Assembly (NCBI GenBank): GCA_037176885.1
Contig: JAWWNJ010000065.1
Span: forward strand, 992,001-1,056,000
Source of the DNA: Favolaschia claudopus
Lineage: Eukaryota > Basidiomycota > Agaricomycetes > Agaricales > Mycenaceae
Direction of reading: 5' to 3'
Length of the DNA: 64,000 nucleotides
Shown here: positions 54,788-64,000 of the stretch, one piece after another
Layout of the letters: every line of letters begins with the position of its first letter
How positions within the stretch are numbered: position 1 is the first letter of the stretch
Notes under the pieces: model-generated
Seen by the model: the letters and a program-made list of their open reading frames with translations, nothing else
Told to the model about the DNA's origin: nothing
Database searches by the model: none
Program-made: the position numbers and the translations under genes

Positions 54788-55827
54788 ATGGCCCGTATAC
54801 CTCCCGACGGGCTCAACGCGTCCTCGTTGATTGCTGCCAAGGGTTCGGAGCTGAAATTCTGGATCATAAAAACCAATGAATCTGCGGAGAAGAAGGTTCT
54901 CAATGTCAGCGGCACTGTGGAGACTTTGCGGTCGAATCTTGCTGCTTATTACGGCCTTGATCTTACCATCAACCCGCGTGTTGAAACAATAAATGTTCCC
55001 ACTGTCGACGAATCAATACGCGACCGGCAATGGGCTGATTTAGTGACTCTCGGTGTCGAATGGAAAGAGACCATAAAGGCCGGAAAGTCATTCAAACTGC
55101 TAGAACCTGTCGACAGTGAGTGCATCTGCTGTCCTTCATTGTTTATGATTGGATATAAATTAAATGAACAGCTTCGAAGCACGTAGCAGAATCAATCTTA
55201 TCCATGGATCAGGATCACCCCAAGATTCAGGTCACAGTAGTGCATGCACCCACTCTCTCGGTAAGTCTCAAACTGTTGAAGGAACACATTTTGTCTTATC
55301 AAATTATTGATTGGTAGTCAAATCATTCGCAACACAATTCCGCCAATGTGGGCTCCTTCGGTAATCACCTAGTTCCGGGTCTTCATGGTCTTCATACTTC
55401 CACGAGTCTTAGCTCGCGCAACATGATTCCCCAACCCGAAATCTGTTCAACAAACTCATCCACTGCTCCTCCGGAAAACAATACCACGGCTCAACGTGAA
55501 GCCGGTATCTTGGACGACATGTCGACTGTGATAGCCGGGCTTGAGAGATGTGTGGGTCTCCGCCAGGTCATCGAGCAGATACTCGGTATTGACAAAAGTA
55601 ACCGTGAATCGACTCGTATGGTCCGAATATTGCAGTATGTAATAGGTTTAAATGCATCAGAATGTTCTCCTGCATGTTTTGAACGGCACCCGACAAAGGC
55701 CTGCACCAATCCATCAAGCACAACTGATTTCTCGGCGGATTGTAATTTGCGGCTGTTTTGCACTGTTTGTTGCAATAAATGACTGCATTTCCAATTTTCT
55801 TGAAGTTCAAGAACATGCCCTCGGACG
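54788..55827 (+). CDS. Spliced gene of unknown function with SAP-like start (3' end unresolved)
   Basis: ATG 54788 opens MARIPPDGLNASSL. Exons 54788-55115, 55172-55260, 55318-55634 and 55699-55827 join in phase through GT-AG introns of 56, 57 and 64 nt. Residues 35-60 (VSGTVETLRSNLAAYYGLDL) resemble a SAP-type helix-loop-helix, suggesting DNA binding (inference). The middle is Ser/Asn-rich; the next exon has LRQVIEQILGID and then a hydrophobic stretch (VICGCFALFVAI) that could be a buried helix or membrane segment. Exons beyond 55827 are probable but not resolved. The consistent phases argue for a live gene. Confidence 0.55.
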
Positions 55828-55829
55828 GT

Positions 55830-56460
55830 AGGTCATACTTGAGGATCCATTCTAGTTCCTCACTGCTCGAAATCTCTGATTGCATCAATTTCTTGTCAAC
55901 ATTGGACTGGTTCTATTTCAACCATCCCTCCTGCACGGACCCAAATCATTGCGTGACCGTTCAAAGATGCTAAGAGCAAAGAATTTAGCTACAGTCTTGG
56001 TTAATTTCTAATCCATGACAGTGCTGAACCCAATCACCTACACATTCAATATACTTTTATCCCAGAGTAGGCCTCCATGGCTTCCGTAATTCCCCATGTT
56101 TGGTCAAGTAAGGGGCCGAAGAGTTTTCCAGATTGTAGACTTGTTTACCACCTTACTAGACAAAGCAAGTGTGCAAAACATTTGAATAGATCACATGTGC
56201 AAGCTAGAGGTAGCCGAAAGTGGTCTGGAACCGCAGTTGCTAAAATTTCCGTTGAACAATGAGCAGAAGTTGAAAGACACAGGTGAATTTCAAGCTATTG
56301 CCAAAATGGCGCTGGCTCTGAAGAGCCTCAGGAAGAGAGGTTGCCCACAACAACTTGTGTAGGTTTAAGGAATATCCCGACGTATTTTTCAAACTCGAAG
56401 TCTTGGAGAAATATCGCGTGGTCGCGAAGCAATCGTCGGATTAACGGTTACTTTTGTCAA
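55830..56460. other. Possible 3' exons and anonymous DNA
   Basis: No confident exon could be joined to the gene at 54788. Short open frames are present but without support. Confidence 0.3.
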
Positions 56461-56461
56461 C

Positions 56462-56560
56462 AAGCTTTAGCTCCCTGCCTCCGGCACGGCCGACTCGCTG
56501 CGCTCGCCGGCCTCCCTCCGTTCGGTCACACAGCTTGTTGGGACTGGCCGCCCCAAACCC
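56462..56560. repeat. Dispersed repeat, copy 2 (partner at 79-174)
   Basis: Matches 79-174 in the same orientation (aagctttagctc, ctcgctgcgctcg, cggtcacacagct, gccgccccaaacc). Confidence 0.6.
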
Positions 56561-56648
56561 CGCTCCGCTCGCGACGTCTCGTGTGGTCCCGTGGTTTGGT
56601 GTCAAAGTCACATGAAAAAGCATGTGATCCATCAATTCTGATGGCCCG

Positions 56649-57047
56649 GTGCTGTTTTCAAGTTTAGGATACCGAGTAGAGTCGGGGGAGGTGCAAGCAA
56701 TCCGAGATCGTTATGGCCCTTCCGAGCCAGGGCGACGTGGCACCGCCCATTCTTCATGGTCAAAATATTCCAATCTCGTGTCAAAACGGGAGCGCACATA
56801 CCGCGCGCTTACACAGGACTTTGCGGGGGATAAGGATAGGTTCTTCAACTTTTTTACAGTTTCCGCTGTTTCCAAGAAACGAAAACGCCAATCCGAGCCA
56901 CCGTCGTCGACTGAACAGTTTCGATCTTTTCGTAAGATTGTCGAGGCGATTCCGTGGTATGAGAATGATATTTCAGCCGAGCGTCGGAACGAAGAATATC
57001 TTGACAGCACTGGGGAATTTAGCGAGGTGGAATGGGGCAAGCGATGA
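56649..57047 (+). CDS. Hypothetical ORF, 132 residues
   Basis: An open frame with RVESGEVQAIRDRYGPSE, YRALTQDFAGDKDRFFNFF and a basic KKRKR segment. Composition is protein-like (charged, few rare residues), but the start is uncertain, no domain is recognised and no introns are evident. It could be a fragment of a captured or decayed gene. Confidence 0.3.
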   Translation: MLFSSLGYRVESGEVQAIRDRYGPSEPGRRGTAHSSWSKYSNLVSKRERTYRALTQDFAGDKDRFFNFFTVSAVSKKRKRQSEPPSSTEQFRSFRKIVEAIPWYENDISAERRNEEYLDSTGEFSEVEWGKR

Positions 57048-57582
57048 GGGCCGAGGAATTCTTGCGAAATCTGGCGCGAACTAGGGAGAGAACGATACGA
57101 AAAGAAGGCCGGCGAGAGCAAGGGTTGATTGGCATTGTCCTATAGTACACATGTAGTTCTGCGGCTAATAATTTCTATCATAATCATGCATGAATTCGTG
57201 ATTATCGTTAGGTGAATAGAAATATCGGAACACTTCAACTTGTGACCAACCTCCCCACGCAGCAACCATATCGGCTGACCACCGCTTAACCTTGATGCGA
57301 TACTGGCACCCTCCACGGCGGAATGAATGCGTGCCGTAGAGCGCCCAAGATGCATAGCCCAGTCCTCAGCCTTGTAGCTCATAGATTATTGAATAGTTTG
57401 AAAGGCCGGACTCGTGGGTTGCCGCCAGTACCAGAATCATCACCAGAGATCCAGAGAAACGAGAGATATTCGTCGTCGTATGTTGGCAGCAAAGATCATT
57501 TCCGTCACACGTGTCTGGGGGCTTCGGCCGAAAGTAGCGCGATGACAAGACATCTATTTGTCAACGTATCTCAAGTACATCT
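57048..57582. other. Anonymous segment before DIRS copy 4
   Basis: Short frames only; nothing recognised. Confidence 0.35.
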
Positions 57583-57871
57583 AAGGGTTGCGTTAAGCAA
57601 ACGCCTTCTCTCCGACCCCCCACTCACTCAACCAACCTCCATGGTTGTCAACCCGGAATTGGTTTGGCGCGGAGACGATGCTCTGCATTTCTCGCTCTCT
57701 TGGCCTCAGCTCACTCTCCTCGCTGCCCCGGCAACCCCTCCTCCCTCGGGCTGCCTTGTCTTCCTGGGTTCCGGCCCGAGAGCGCTCGCTGCGAGGGTCA
57801 CATCACCCCCTCACCGCAATCATAAATATACCGTCTTTTTTCCTCCCTCTCTCAGCACGAGCTCGCAGCAT
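57583..57871 (+). mobile_element. DIRS 3'-end fragment, copy 4
   Basis: It begins gggttgcgttaagcaaacgc, equivalent to about 1460 of copy 1, and continues through the 3' non-coding region to gcagcattcc. It contains no recombinase active-site residues. The 3' edge agrees with copy 1 to within a few bases, which helps define the element's end. Confidence 0.8.
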
Positions 57872-59295
57872 TCCCTTTCCATTCATCCATCACCGACCCC
57901 AGAACCGCGACGTACTGGACCGGCCTGCCCAAAATTCGAGGCGAGCGGCTACTCTAGTGTACCGACGTTGTTGATAGGCCACCGGGAAACTCGGGAATTT
58001 GGGACCCCCGTTTGTTTAGCTCCTGGCCAGCAAAGACTGGTTAAACCAAGGTTTTACAGCAGCTTCAGTTTCCGTGGCTCGCTGGCGTGATGGAACCGAG
58101 GCGATGGGATCTTGCGATGCGAGCTGGTTACCCGCTCAAAGGCCGACCTCTTTATGCTCCTTTTCCTTTTCTTTCTCGATGTCCTTATGTCCAGTTACCG
58201 TTCCAAGTCGATGGATGCGTTCACCCACCCTCTCCACAACTATACTCTACATACCACGGACGAACTTTCACTCTTACCATCGGTATGAACGAAAATCGAA
58301 AACGAAAACACGGCTAGCTGATATTGATCAGGCGGCCTTCCAGGCCATCAAGTCCATCAATTGCCAGCATTCAGAAACGAAAATGACCGGTTTCAACACG
58401 GCAAAGAAGCCGAAAGGACTGGATTGATGTCACAGTCACAGTATATCAATGTACGTGGTCTATCGTGTCATCGGCCGCTTGCCGAACGCGTCCGAGTGGC
58501 TGTACCAGGTCACGCACACGGCGTGTTTTAACACTCTAAATTATTAATTAATTGAAGAGTGAAGACTACTTCAAAATCATAAATTTTTACGATACCCAAG
58601 TATGAGATTCGTGGCAAACATGATATAGACGAACACGATGGGCAAACAGGAAACAAGAATGGACTACATAAAGTAAACAAATATTATTATTGGCTGAACC
58701 TTTAGGTTAGCCTATTTACGTGTGGGGGAAGATGGAGATTGGGCTGTTTTGCTACAAGTACAAACAAGATTTTAGTCATTGACAATGTGTCATCCAAACT
58801 GAAACCAAGTTCCTTCGTCCAATTCGAATTTAAATTCTTCATTGTACAGCAAGGAAATTATCTGTTTACATTAAGCTGGGATCTACATCTCTAACAGTAC
58901 TTCTTCAGCACCATAAACACCAGCTAAAGAACGGATGCACATTTGGTTGGTCATTTTCGCTTTGTGTGTATCGGTCCGAAAATCAAATCAATGATTACGT
59001 GAGTTGCTCGGCATTTTCCTCTTCCTCAACTCTTCCTCGTTCCATGCTTTGCTACGGTAAATATACACCGCCAAAGTGCAGACACATCGGGAACAGCTGG
59101 GGAGCTCACATGAAGGCACATGTCCCACCACATGTGCGCAGATGGGATCTAGGTGGTTGCCAGCTGGCCGGCGCAGCTGCGCTTCCAGGTGCGGGACACC
59201 TGGCTGCCCATGTGTCGGGCATATATTCAAACCAGCTGCCTTACATCCCGCCAATAATAAATAATTTTTTCACGACTAGCAGGTTCCAATCACAA
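57872..59295. other. No gene identified
   Basis: AT-rich from 58540 to 58960. A small palindrome (ccaggtgcgggacacctgg, 59188-59206) and several cacatgtg motifs lie at 59100-59215. No coding signal is convincing. Confidence 0.4.
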
Positions 59296-62200
59296 CTAAT
59301 CCGAATCACTATTGTTACTGTACTCCTTGTCCGACTTGTCTGACTCGTGCGACATGGCATTCTCTAAGTCCTCTTCACTCCCTGACTCTGCATCCTGCGC
59401 CTCCTTTGCCCTGGCGCTTAGTCGAATTTCTCGGCGCGCTCGACCTGACGCTACGGAAGGTCCGGCTAAGATAGCCGCCGAACTCGTCGACTTTTTCTTG
59501 GTTCCCGTCTTTCGTTTTTTGCTCGGCCTTGGCTGCATTTCTTCAACGTCTGATTCGTTGTCAGTGGCCTCCGGCTTCTTACGCTTGTTTGCTGACGAAG
59601 CTTTTTTGGCAGCCTTTTGGGCCCGAAGAACGGAAGCCAACTCGAAATGTTTTGCGCGCCTGTCCGAATCTGGGAAGAGCGGGATTGGAGCAACCAAGTC
59701 TCTGGGAAGAGTGGCGCGAAGAAGGTGAGAATTGTGAACGGCGTGCATGTTGATGAAAAATCGATCCAGGGGTTGGTGAACAATGTAGTTCTCTACTTGG
59801 TCGGACTCGGTACGTTCTTGCATTCGCAAACGCTGTCCCGAGGCCTCACAATTTGCCGAATGACAGTCGTGCTGAGTGTTGAATTTGAACTTGATGTTCT
59901 ACCAATTCTTTTTAATAACGAGCTACGATAAATTGAAAGCCACTGGATGATTCACCTTGGCTGGGATAATTAAGAATGTGGTTTCAGCGTCGCGACGAAC
60001 AAGGACTGGCATCCCAAATATGTCATCTCGAGCTCCGAGAATTTGGAACATTTCTACAACGAGCACAGCTGCATCCGAATCATCGACGAGAATGTCTGAT
60101 ATGCGACCCGATATAACGGAGGAATTCTGAATTACGTTCAGCCCGATGACACCGAATAAATATATGTATAGTTCCAAACTCACCATCGGTGATGTTGCAA
60201 ATACCCAGGAGCTAAGAAAGCACTCGTCCAAGGATTCGGCAACAACGGAGGAGCACTTTCTCCACAGTGACTCCGGGGCATAATTCCCGAAGTTGAGAGC
60301 GCGAGAGGCACTTGTCGAGCGTAACGCGAAGGTCTTTCTTGCACCCTCGCCTCGCTTCACGGACACCAATTTAAACTCTCCTGGATGATATCGGTTCGTC
60401 AAGACAACCAGCACCGTAGATAATTGCTGAACATACCCGGTTTAGCCGACTCAGGTGCGCTCCACCCAAGAAGCTTTTGTAATACGGGACGTTCTGTCAT
60501 GAATTGGCGGACTCCGCTCCCCGGTCGTTCCCAAGTCCCACCTTCGCCCATGGGCCACCACCCCCCGGTCAAGCGATGTTTCATGCCTTCTTGATCGGCT
60601 AATTGTAGCGCTATATCTCGACTGGGAGCGAGATGATTGGACAAAATAGAGCAGTATCGGAAAACCCCATTGAACGACTCAAAAATTTCAGTAGCTACCC
60701 CGATCAGGGGACCAAACCGAGCCACGTCTTCATCCGCATGCGTTAAGAGGTGATACTTGATCTTCGTAACAATTTTTGAAGGATCGATTTTCGCAAAGAT
60801 ATCAAGAACATTTGCGATTGCAGTTTTGAGGTCAGCCTGCAGATATATTAAGGTTAAGAAATGTACAAGCTGGCGGATGAAGCGCACCCGATACTCCGCT
60901 AGATTGCGGATCTCAGGAACCCAAAGCAGCGCTGAAAGCTCCCCAGCAGCCTTCCAGGCGGTGAATAGATCATCCCTAACAAGGCCGTAGAGGTGAAATA
61001 TGTTCGTCTGCGCAAGAGTCTTTAATTGTCGACCAATCAGTGAGCCAGCATATTGCAAAATATACGCAGACCGAATCGGGTGAATGGAAAGCCCGTCAAC
61101 GGTGGTGGATTGGAGGCGAAGAGCATACTTCTGCTTCTGCTCGACAGACCAGGGAGTATGTGTTATATGCCACACATATTTGATGATTCCGAGTAGGATT
61201 GTGTGCAGGATTTCTATAGGTGTATCTTTCGTGGGGTCGAAACCTTGTTGGATCAGAGACAATTGGACGGCGCGAAAGGGTTTCGAACGATAAAATACGC
61301 ACAAGGGGCACCCATCCTTAAAATCTTGGACACAGGGTCGGAAAACTGACTTAAGGCTCGGCCGACCCCCACCCCCCATACATAAGTGTTGCATAAGGCC
61401 CAAAACGGGTAATTCCCATCAAAAACTGAGAAAATTTGTCCAAGTTTTGCCGTGATTTGGACTGTACCAGCACACTTCCGGGACACTTTGGTGCTCAAAC
61501 GTGTTATCTCACACAATTTTGCCTCCCAGCTGGCCGAAAGTTGCCGTTCGGGTCTGGTCGTGGGACACCCAATATATTATGTAATCAAATATTTTCTGTT
61601 ACTTTTTTTTTGACCTTCGGAAACGCGTTTTTAGACCGATCGGAGGCTGGGTCGGAAAAGTGAAATAAGGTACTTCAGACCCCCACCCCCCTCCAACCCC
61701 GTGTCTCGGGTTTTGCCGGTGGGTGCCCCTTGAATACGCACCTTTGGTGGTCAGAAACCCATTGTAGATTGTATCACGGTTTTCGACTGTCCATTGGATG
61801 AGTTCTTTCTGGATCTCTTCGACAGAGCGCGCAGGGTTGTCTTTTCGCATTTGTTTGAAACGTGCTATCAGATCATCGATCCAAACCTGTGTGTAGGCGT
61901 CCTTGACCCCAGTCTCGGTCTGTAACTCTTTCACAGGCTTGCTAATACCCGAACACGCCATTTCAACCTGCTTTTCGAGCTCGGAAAGAATATATTCTTT
62001 CGTTCGGGGCATACCGGCCTGCAAATAATTCACGATAACCAAGGTGAAATCCATTGTATATTACAAAGACGTGGATAAATACCTCGAAGAGGGCATGGTA
62101 ACCGTCGTCTGTGGCTTTGTCTTTTTGTGATCCGCCTACACGGCACTTTCTGCAAAAACAGTTACCCTTGCCGCCAATATGCGAGCAAATCTCGCTCTGC

Positions 62201-64000
62201 ATTGGATTATCCGATGGTCCAGCGTTGCAGTAAATGCTAATGCAGTGGCCTCCCCGCGCTCGTCTCGGACTTCTACAGGATCAGTATGTGTCTCGCTGTC
62301 AGGAAAAGTTGTCAGCGAATCGAATCGACCAACTGACGAGGAAATCATGCTAACTCAAGTGCCGCCTTGAACTCTCGGAATTGTTCAGCAACGGAAGCGT
62401 GCGGGGAAGTGGAGACGAAGTGAACATGAAACTCTTGCTGGAGGATTCGCCGGGGCAAATTTTGGTGCGTCAGGTACGCATTCCAATGTTTGTTCCAGGA
62501 TTTACTTCGATTTCCGGAGACGTCGTCCGCAAAATAATTGACAAAGCTGGAGTAAAGTGGCCGGCCAGCAGCAATTTTTCGTTTCGGATTTGGCATTCGA
62601 GAATGATGACCGGCGTTTTTGGTCGACGCTATTGGGAATGGTTTTCGGATGCCATCTTGACATTAACGAGTTGTACAGTCTTTCACCGGTCAATGAGACA
62701 AACCGGTCAATGATACAAACGGCCCGTGCGGCATCAATTCATAAGATTTACCTTAGATACTTGGTGGAGGGCTTCGTTCATCTCACCTGCATGCGTATAT
62801 ACATTATCTAGGTCATCGAATGCTTTTTGCCATTTCCAGACCTTTGAGCACTGAGGCAAGTCAAAAAGGTCAATTTTGATCGGCCCATGATTATGTTCAA
62901 CAACGATGATATTGCTTCGTATTTGTCTAGACATACTCTGATAGTGCTTGAGCACCCTCCTAGGTTGCTAGGCACTAGGTGCTGAGAATGCACTATTTTA
63001 ACCAGCCCAGCGTTCTAAGACAGAGTGTTTCCCAAAAAAGGCAACTCATCAAACTTTCGTTTCGAATCCTATATCTCTGCTCAAACTCAGTGGAAACCGG
63101 ATGGCTAATGTCGCAAAAGTGTGTTCCTTAACAGATTGGGCCGAAAATCCGCAGAAAATCCTTGGAATGGCATTTTTGATGTAGTGATTGACATTTGTCT
63201 CATTGATACGGGAAGACCGGTCTCGTGTCGTTTAATGTGTAGCTCCCTCGTTGATTGAGGTAAAACTCTGAGAACTTGCATTACCATTCTAGACAAGTGC
63301 TACAATGTTTCTACCACCTTAGTCTGTTTGTTCAACTCTGAGTCCGTTAATAATTCGATGTGTGAAAATGTTTGTCTCATTGACCGGTGAAAGACTGTAC
63401 GCACCTCCCCATTCTGGGATCTCCCTGTCTTCCTCGAGATTGTGGAAGTTTTGTGTCAATTCGTCAGCGGAAAAATCTGACTCACTTGTTCGTTAAATGA
63501 AATGGAGAATGCATCCGCAAAAACACGTCCCCGAAATTTCACCCAACGAACTGGGATGATTAGTCTTCCATCGCGTAGCCGAGCCACCTCGTTCACATAA
63601 TAATGTTTGAGTCCAGCATCGTACATCGGACTTAGGATGTCAAGGTCCATAGCCTTGCGCCACTTTTCTGCATGCCAGACCTCACGGATGATTCCATCCT
63701 CAGGTATCTCTGGATACACATGGATCAGTTTGCGGGTGGTTGGATTTGCCCAATCCTTCGACCGAAAATACTTCAGCTGAAATCAAGTCAAGAAGGAATC
63801 GTGATGACCTTCGCAATGATTGCTTTCGGATCATTTATATAGAATATATTCCCGAGAGGAGACTTGCATGGGATGGTTGGAATGCCGCACTGGGCCCTTA
63901 GCTGTTTTTGCACCTTGCGTAGCTGATCGAACGATGGAACATTTTTGCAATTTGCTTCCTTCAAAATCCAAAGAAAAACACGCATGAGGGAACTCGAAAT
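59296..64000 (-). CDS. Large spliced gene of a multicopy basidiomycete family (runs off the right edge)
   Basis: Read from the right edge on the minus strand, exons carry [70 protein letters not shown] with [37 protein letters not shown] (a Cys/His zinc-type motif), [19 protein letters not shown], then [72 protein letters not shown] and an acidic, lysine-rich tail ending at 59296. Several junctions are in phase (for example 59944/59898). I recall this as a repeated Agaricomycete family, possibly descended from a Tnp2/CACTA-type transposase, but I cannot prove that. MITEs at 61302 and 62676 lie in or next to introns, so the frame may be intact. Confidence 0.6.
61302..61732 (+). mobile_element. 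hAT MITE of the CAAGGGGCACCC family, copy in an intron
   Basis: CAAGGGGCACCCATCC at the left and the complement of GGTGGGTGCCCCTTG at the right are flanked by the perfect 8-bp duplication aatacgca (61294-61301 and 61733-61740). It sits a few bases inside the GTGCGT donor end of an intron of the surrounding gene (minus strand), enlarging that intron from about 58 to about 500 nt. Nearly identical to 51686-52096. Confidence 0.92.
62676..63397. mobile_element. TIR element, TA target site (722 bp)
   Basis: CAGTCTTTCACCGGTCAATG at the left and its complement at the right are flanked by TA at 62674-62675 and 63398-63399. The inverted repeat is at least 30 bp long and perfect over most of it. It lies between two exons of the surrounding minus-strand gene, with a GTGAGT donor to its right (about 63484), so it most likely occupies an intron. 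Confidence 0.85.

Noticed and set aside
1..64000. CRISPR arrays, rRNA operons, bacterial-type operons or phage genes
   Set aside because: No regularly spaced repeats, no rRNA-like blocks; gene structure is eukaryotic with short introns.

Overview
The window looks like repeat-rich nuclear DNA of an agaricomycete (mushroom-type) basidiomycete. The evidence is many short spliceosomal introns (about 45-60 nt, GTRNGT...CTAAY...YAG), Ty1/copia, chromodomain Ty3/gypsy and DIRS retroelements of basidiomycete type, a MULE transposase, and gene families that I know as multicopy in Agaricomycetes. I saw no rRNA operon, CRISPR array or prokaryote-style operon. Genus-level assignment is not possible from sequence alone.

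Layout. 0-2.3 kb: a DIRS tyrosine-recombinase copy followed by two tRNA-like heads. 2.6-4.5 kb: a possible broken spliced gene and anonymous DNA. 4.58-11.66 kb: a complete, decayed Ty1/copia element (minus strand) with both LTRs, a 5-bp target duplication and a copia-type primer site; a 2.0-kb hAT-like non-autonomous transposon sits in its protease active-site codons. 11.7-13.4 kb: a KH-domain ORF and a possible LTR. 13.4-18.6 kb: diverged repeats and two very small spliced ORFs. 19-23.3 kb: a decayed Ty3/gypsy element whose gag is split by three TIR elements, one abutting and one nested in another. 23.9-27.5 kb (minus): an intron-rich dynamin-type GTPase gene. 27.8-28.5 kb: a long-TIR element with a hAT MITE inside. 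28.55-30.64 kb (plus): a kinase-like gene. 32.7-33.9 kb: a second copia remnant. 34.2-38.1 kb: TIR elements and a second DIRS copy (minus). 38.1-44.5 kb: a MULE-type element. 44.6-45.3 kb: the 3' part of another repeat-family gene. 45.5-52.2 kb: a chromodomain gypsy element plus LTR debris, and a hAT MITE inserted into another copy of itself. 52.2-57.9 kb: two further DIRS fragments, an inverted-repeat element and a spliced unknown gene. 59.3-64.0 kb (minus): a large spliced multicopy-family gene carrying MITEs in at least one intron; it runs off the right edge.

The most interesting object is the single spliced gene at 38381-44265 (minus). Read through its splice sites, it joins an Ulp1/C48-like cysteine-protease domain, a disordered linker with four SUMO-interacting-motif-like sequences and two sumoylation-consensus sites, a FAR1/MULE DDE transposase, a SWIM zinc finger and a C-terminal zinc knuckle. 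I infer a SUMO-linked transposase. This copy carries a one-base frame lesion and a hAT insertion in the SWIM exon, so it is probably not functional as it stands.

Many insertions can be dated relative to each other by exact target duplications: 8 bp for the hAT-like elements, TA for the Tc1/mariner-like MITEs, and 5 bp for copia. The window is therefore a stratified record of transposon activity. The small hAT family with CAAGGGGCACCC ends appears to be the youngest layer.
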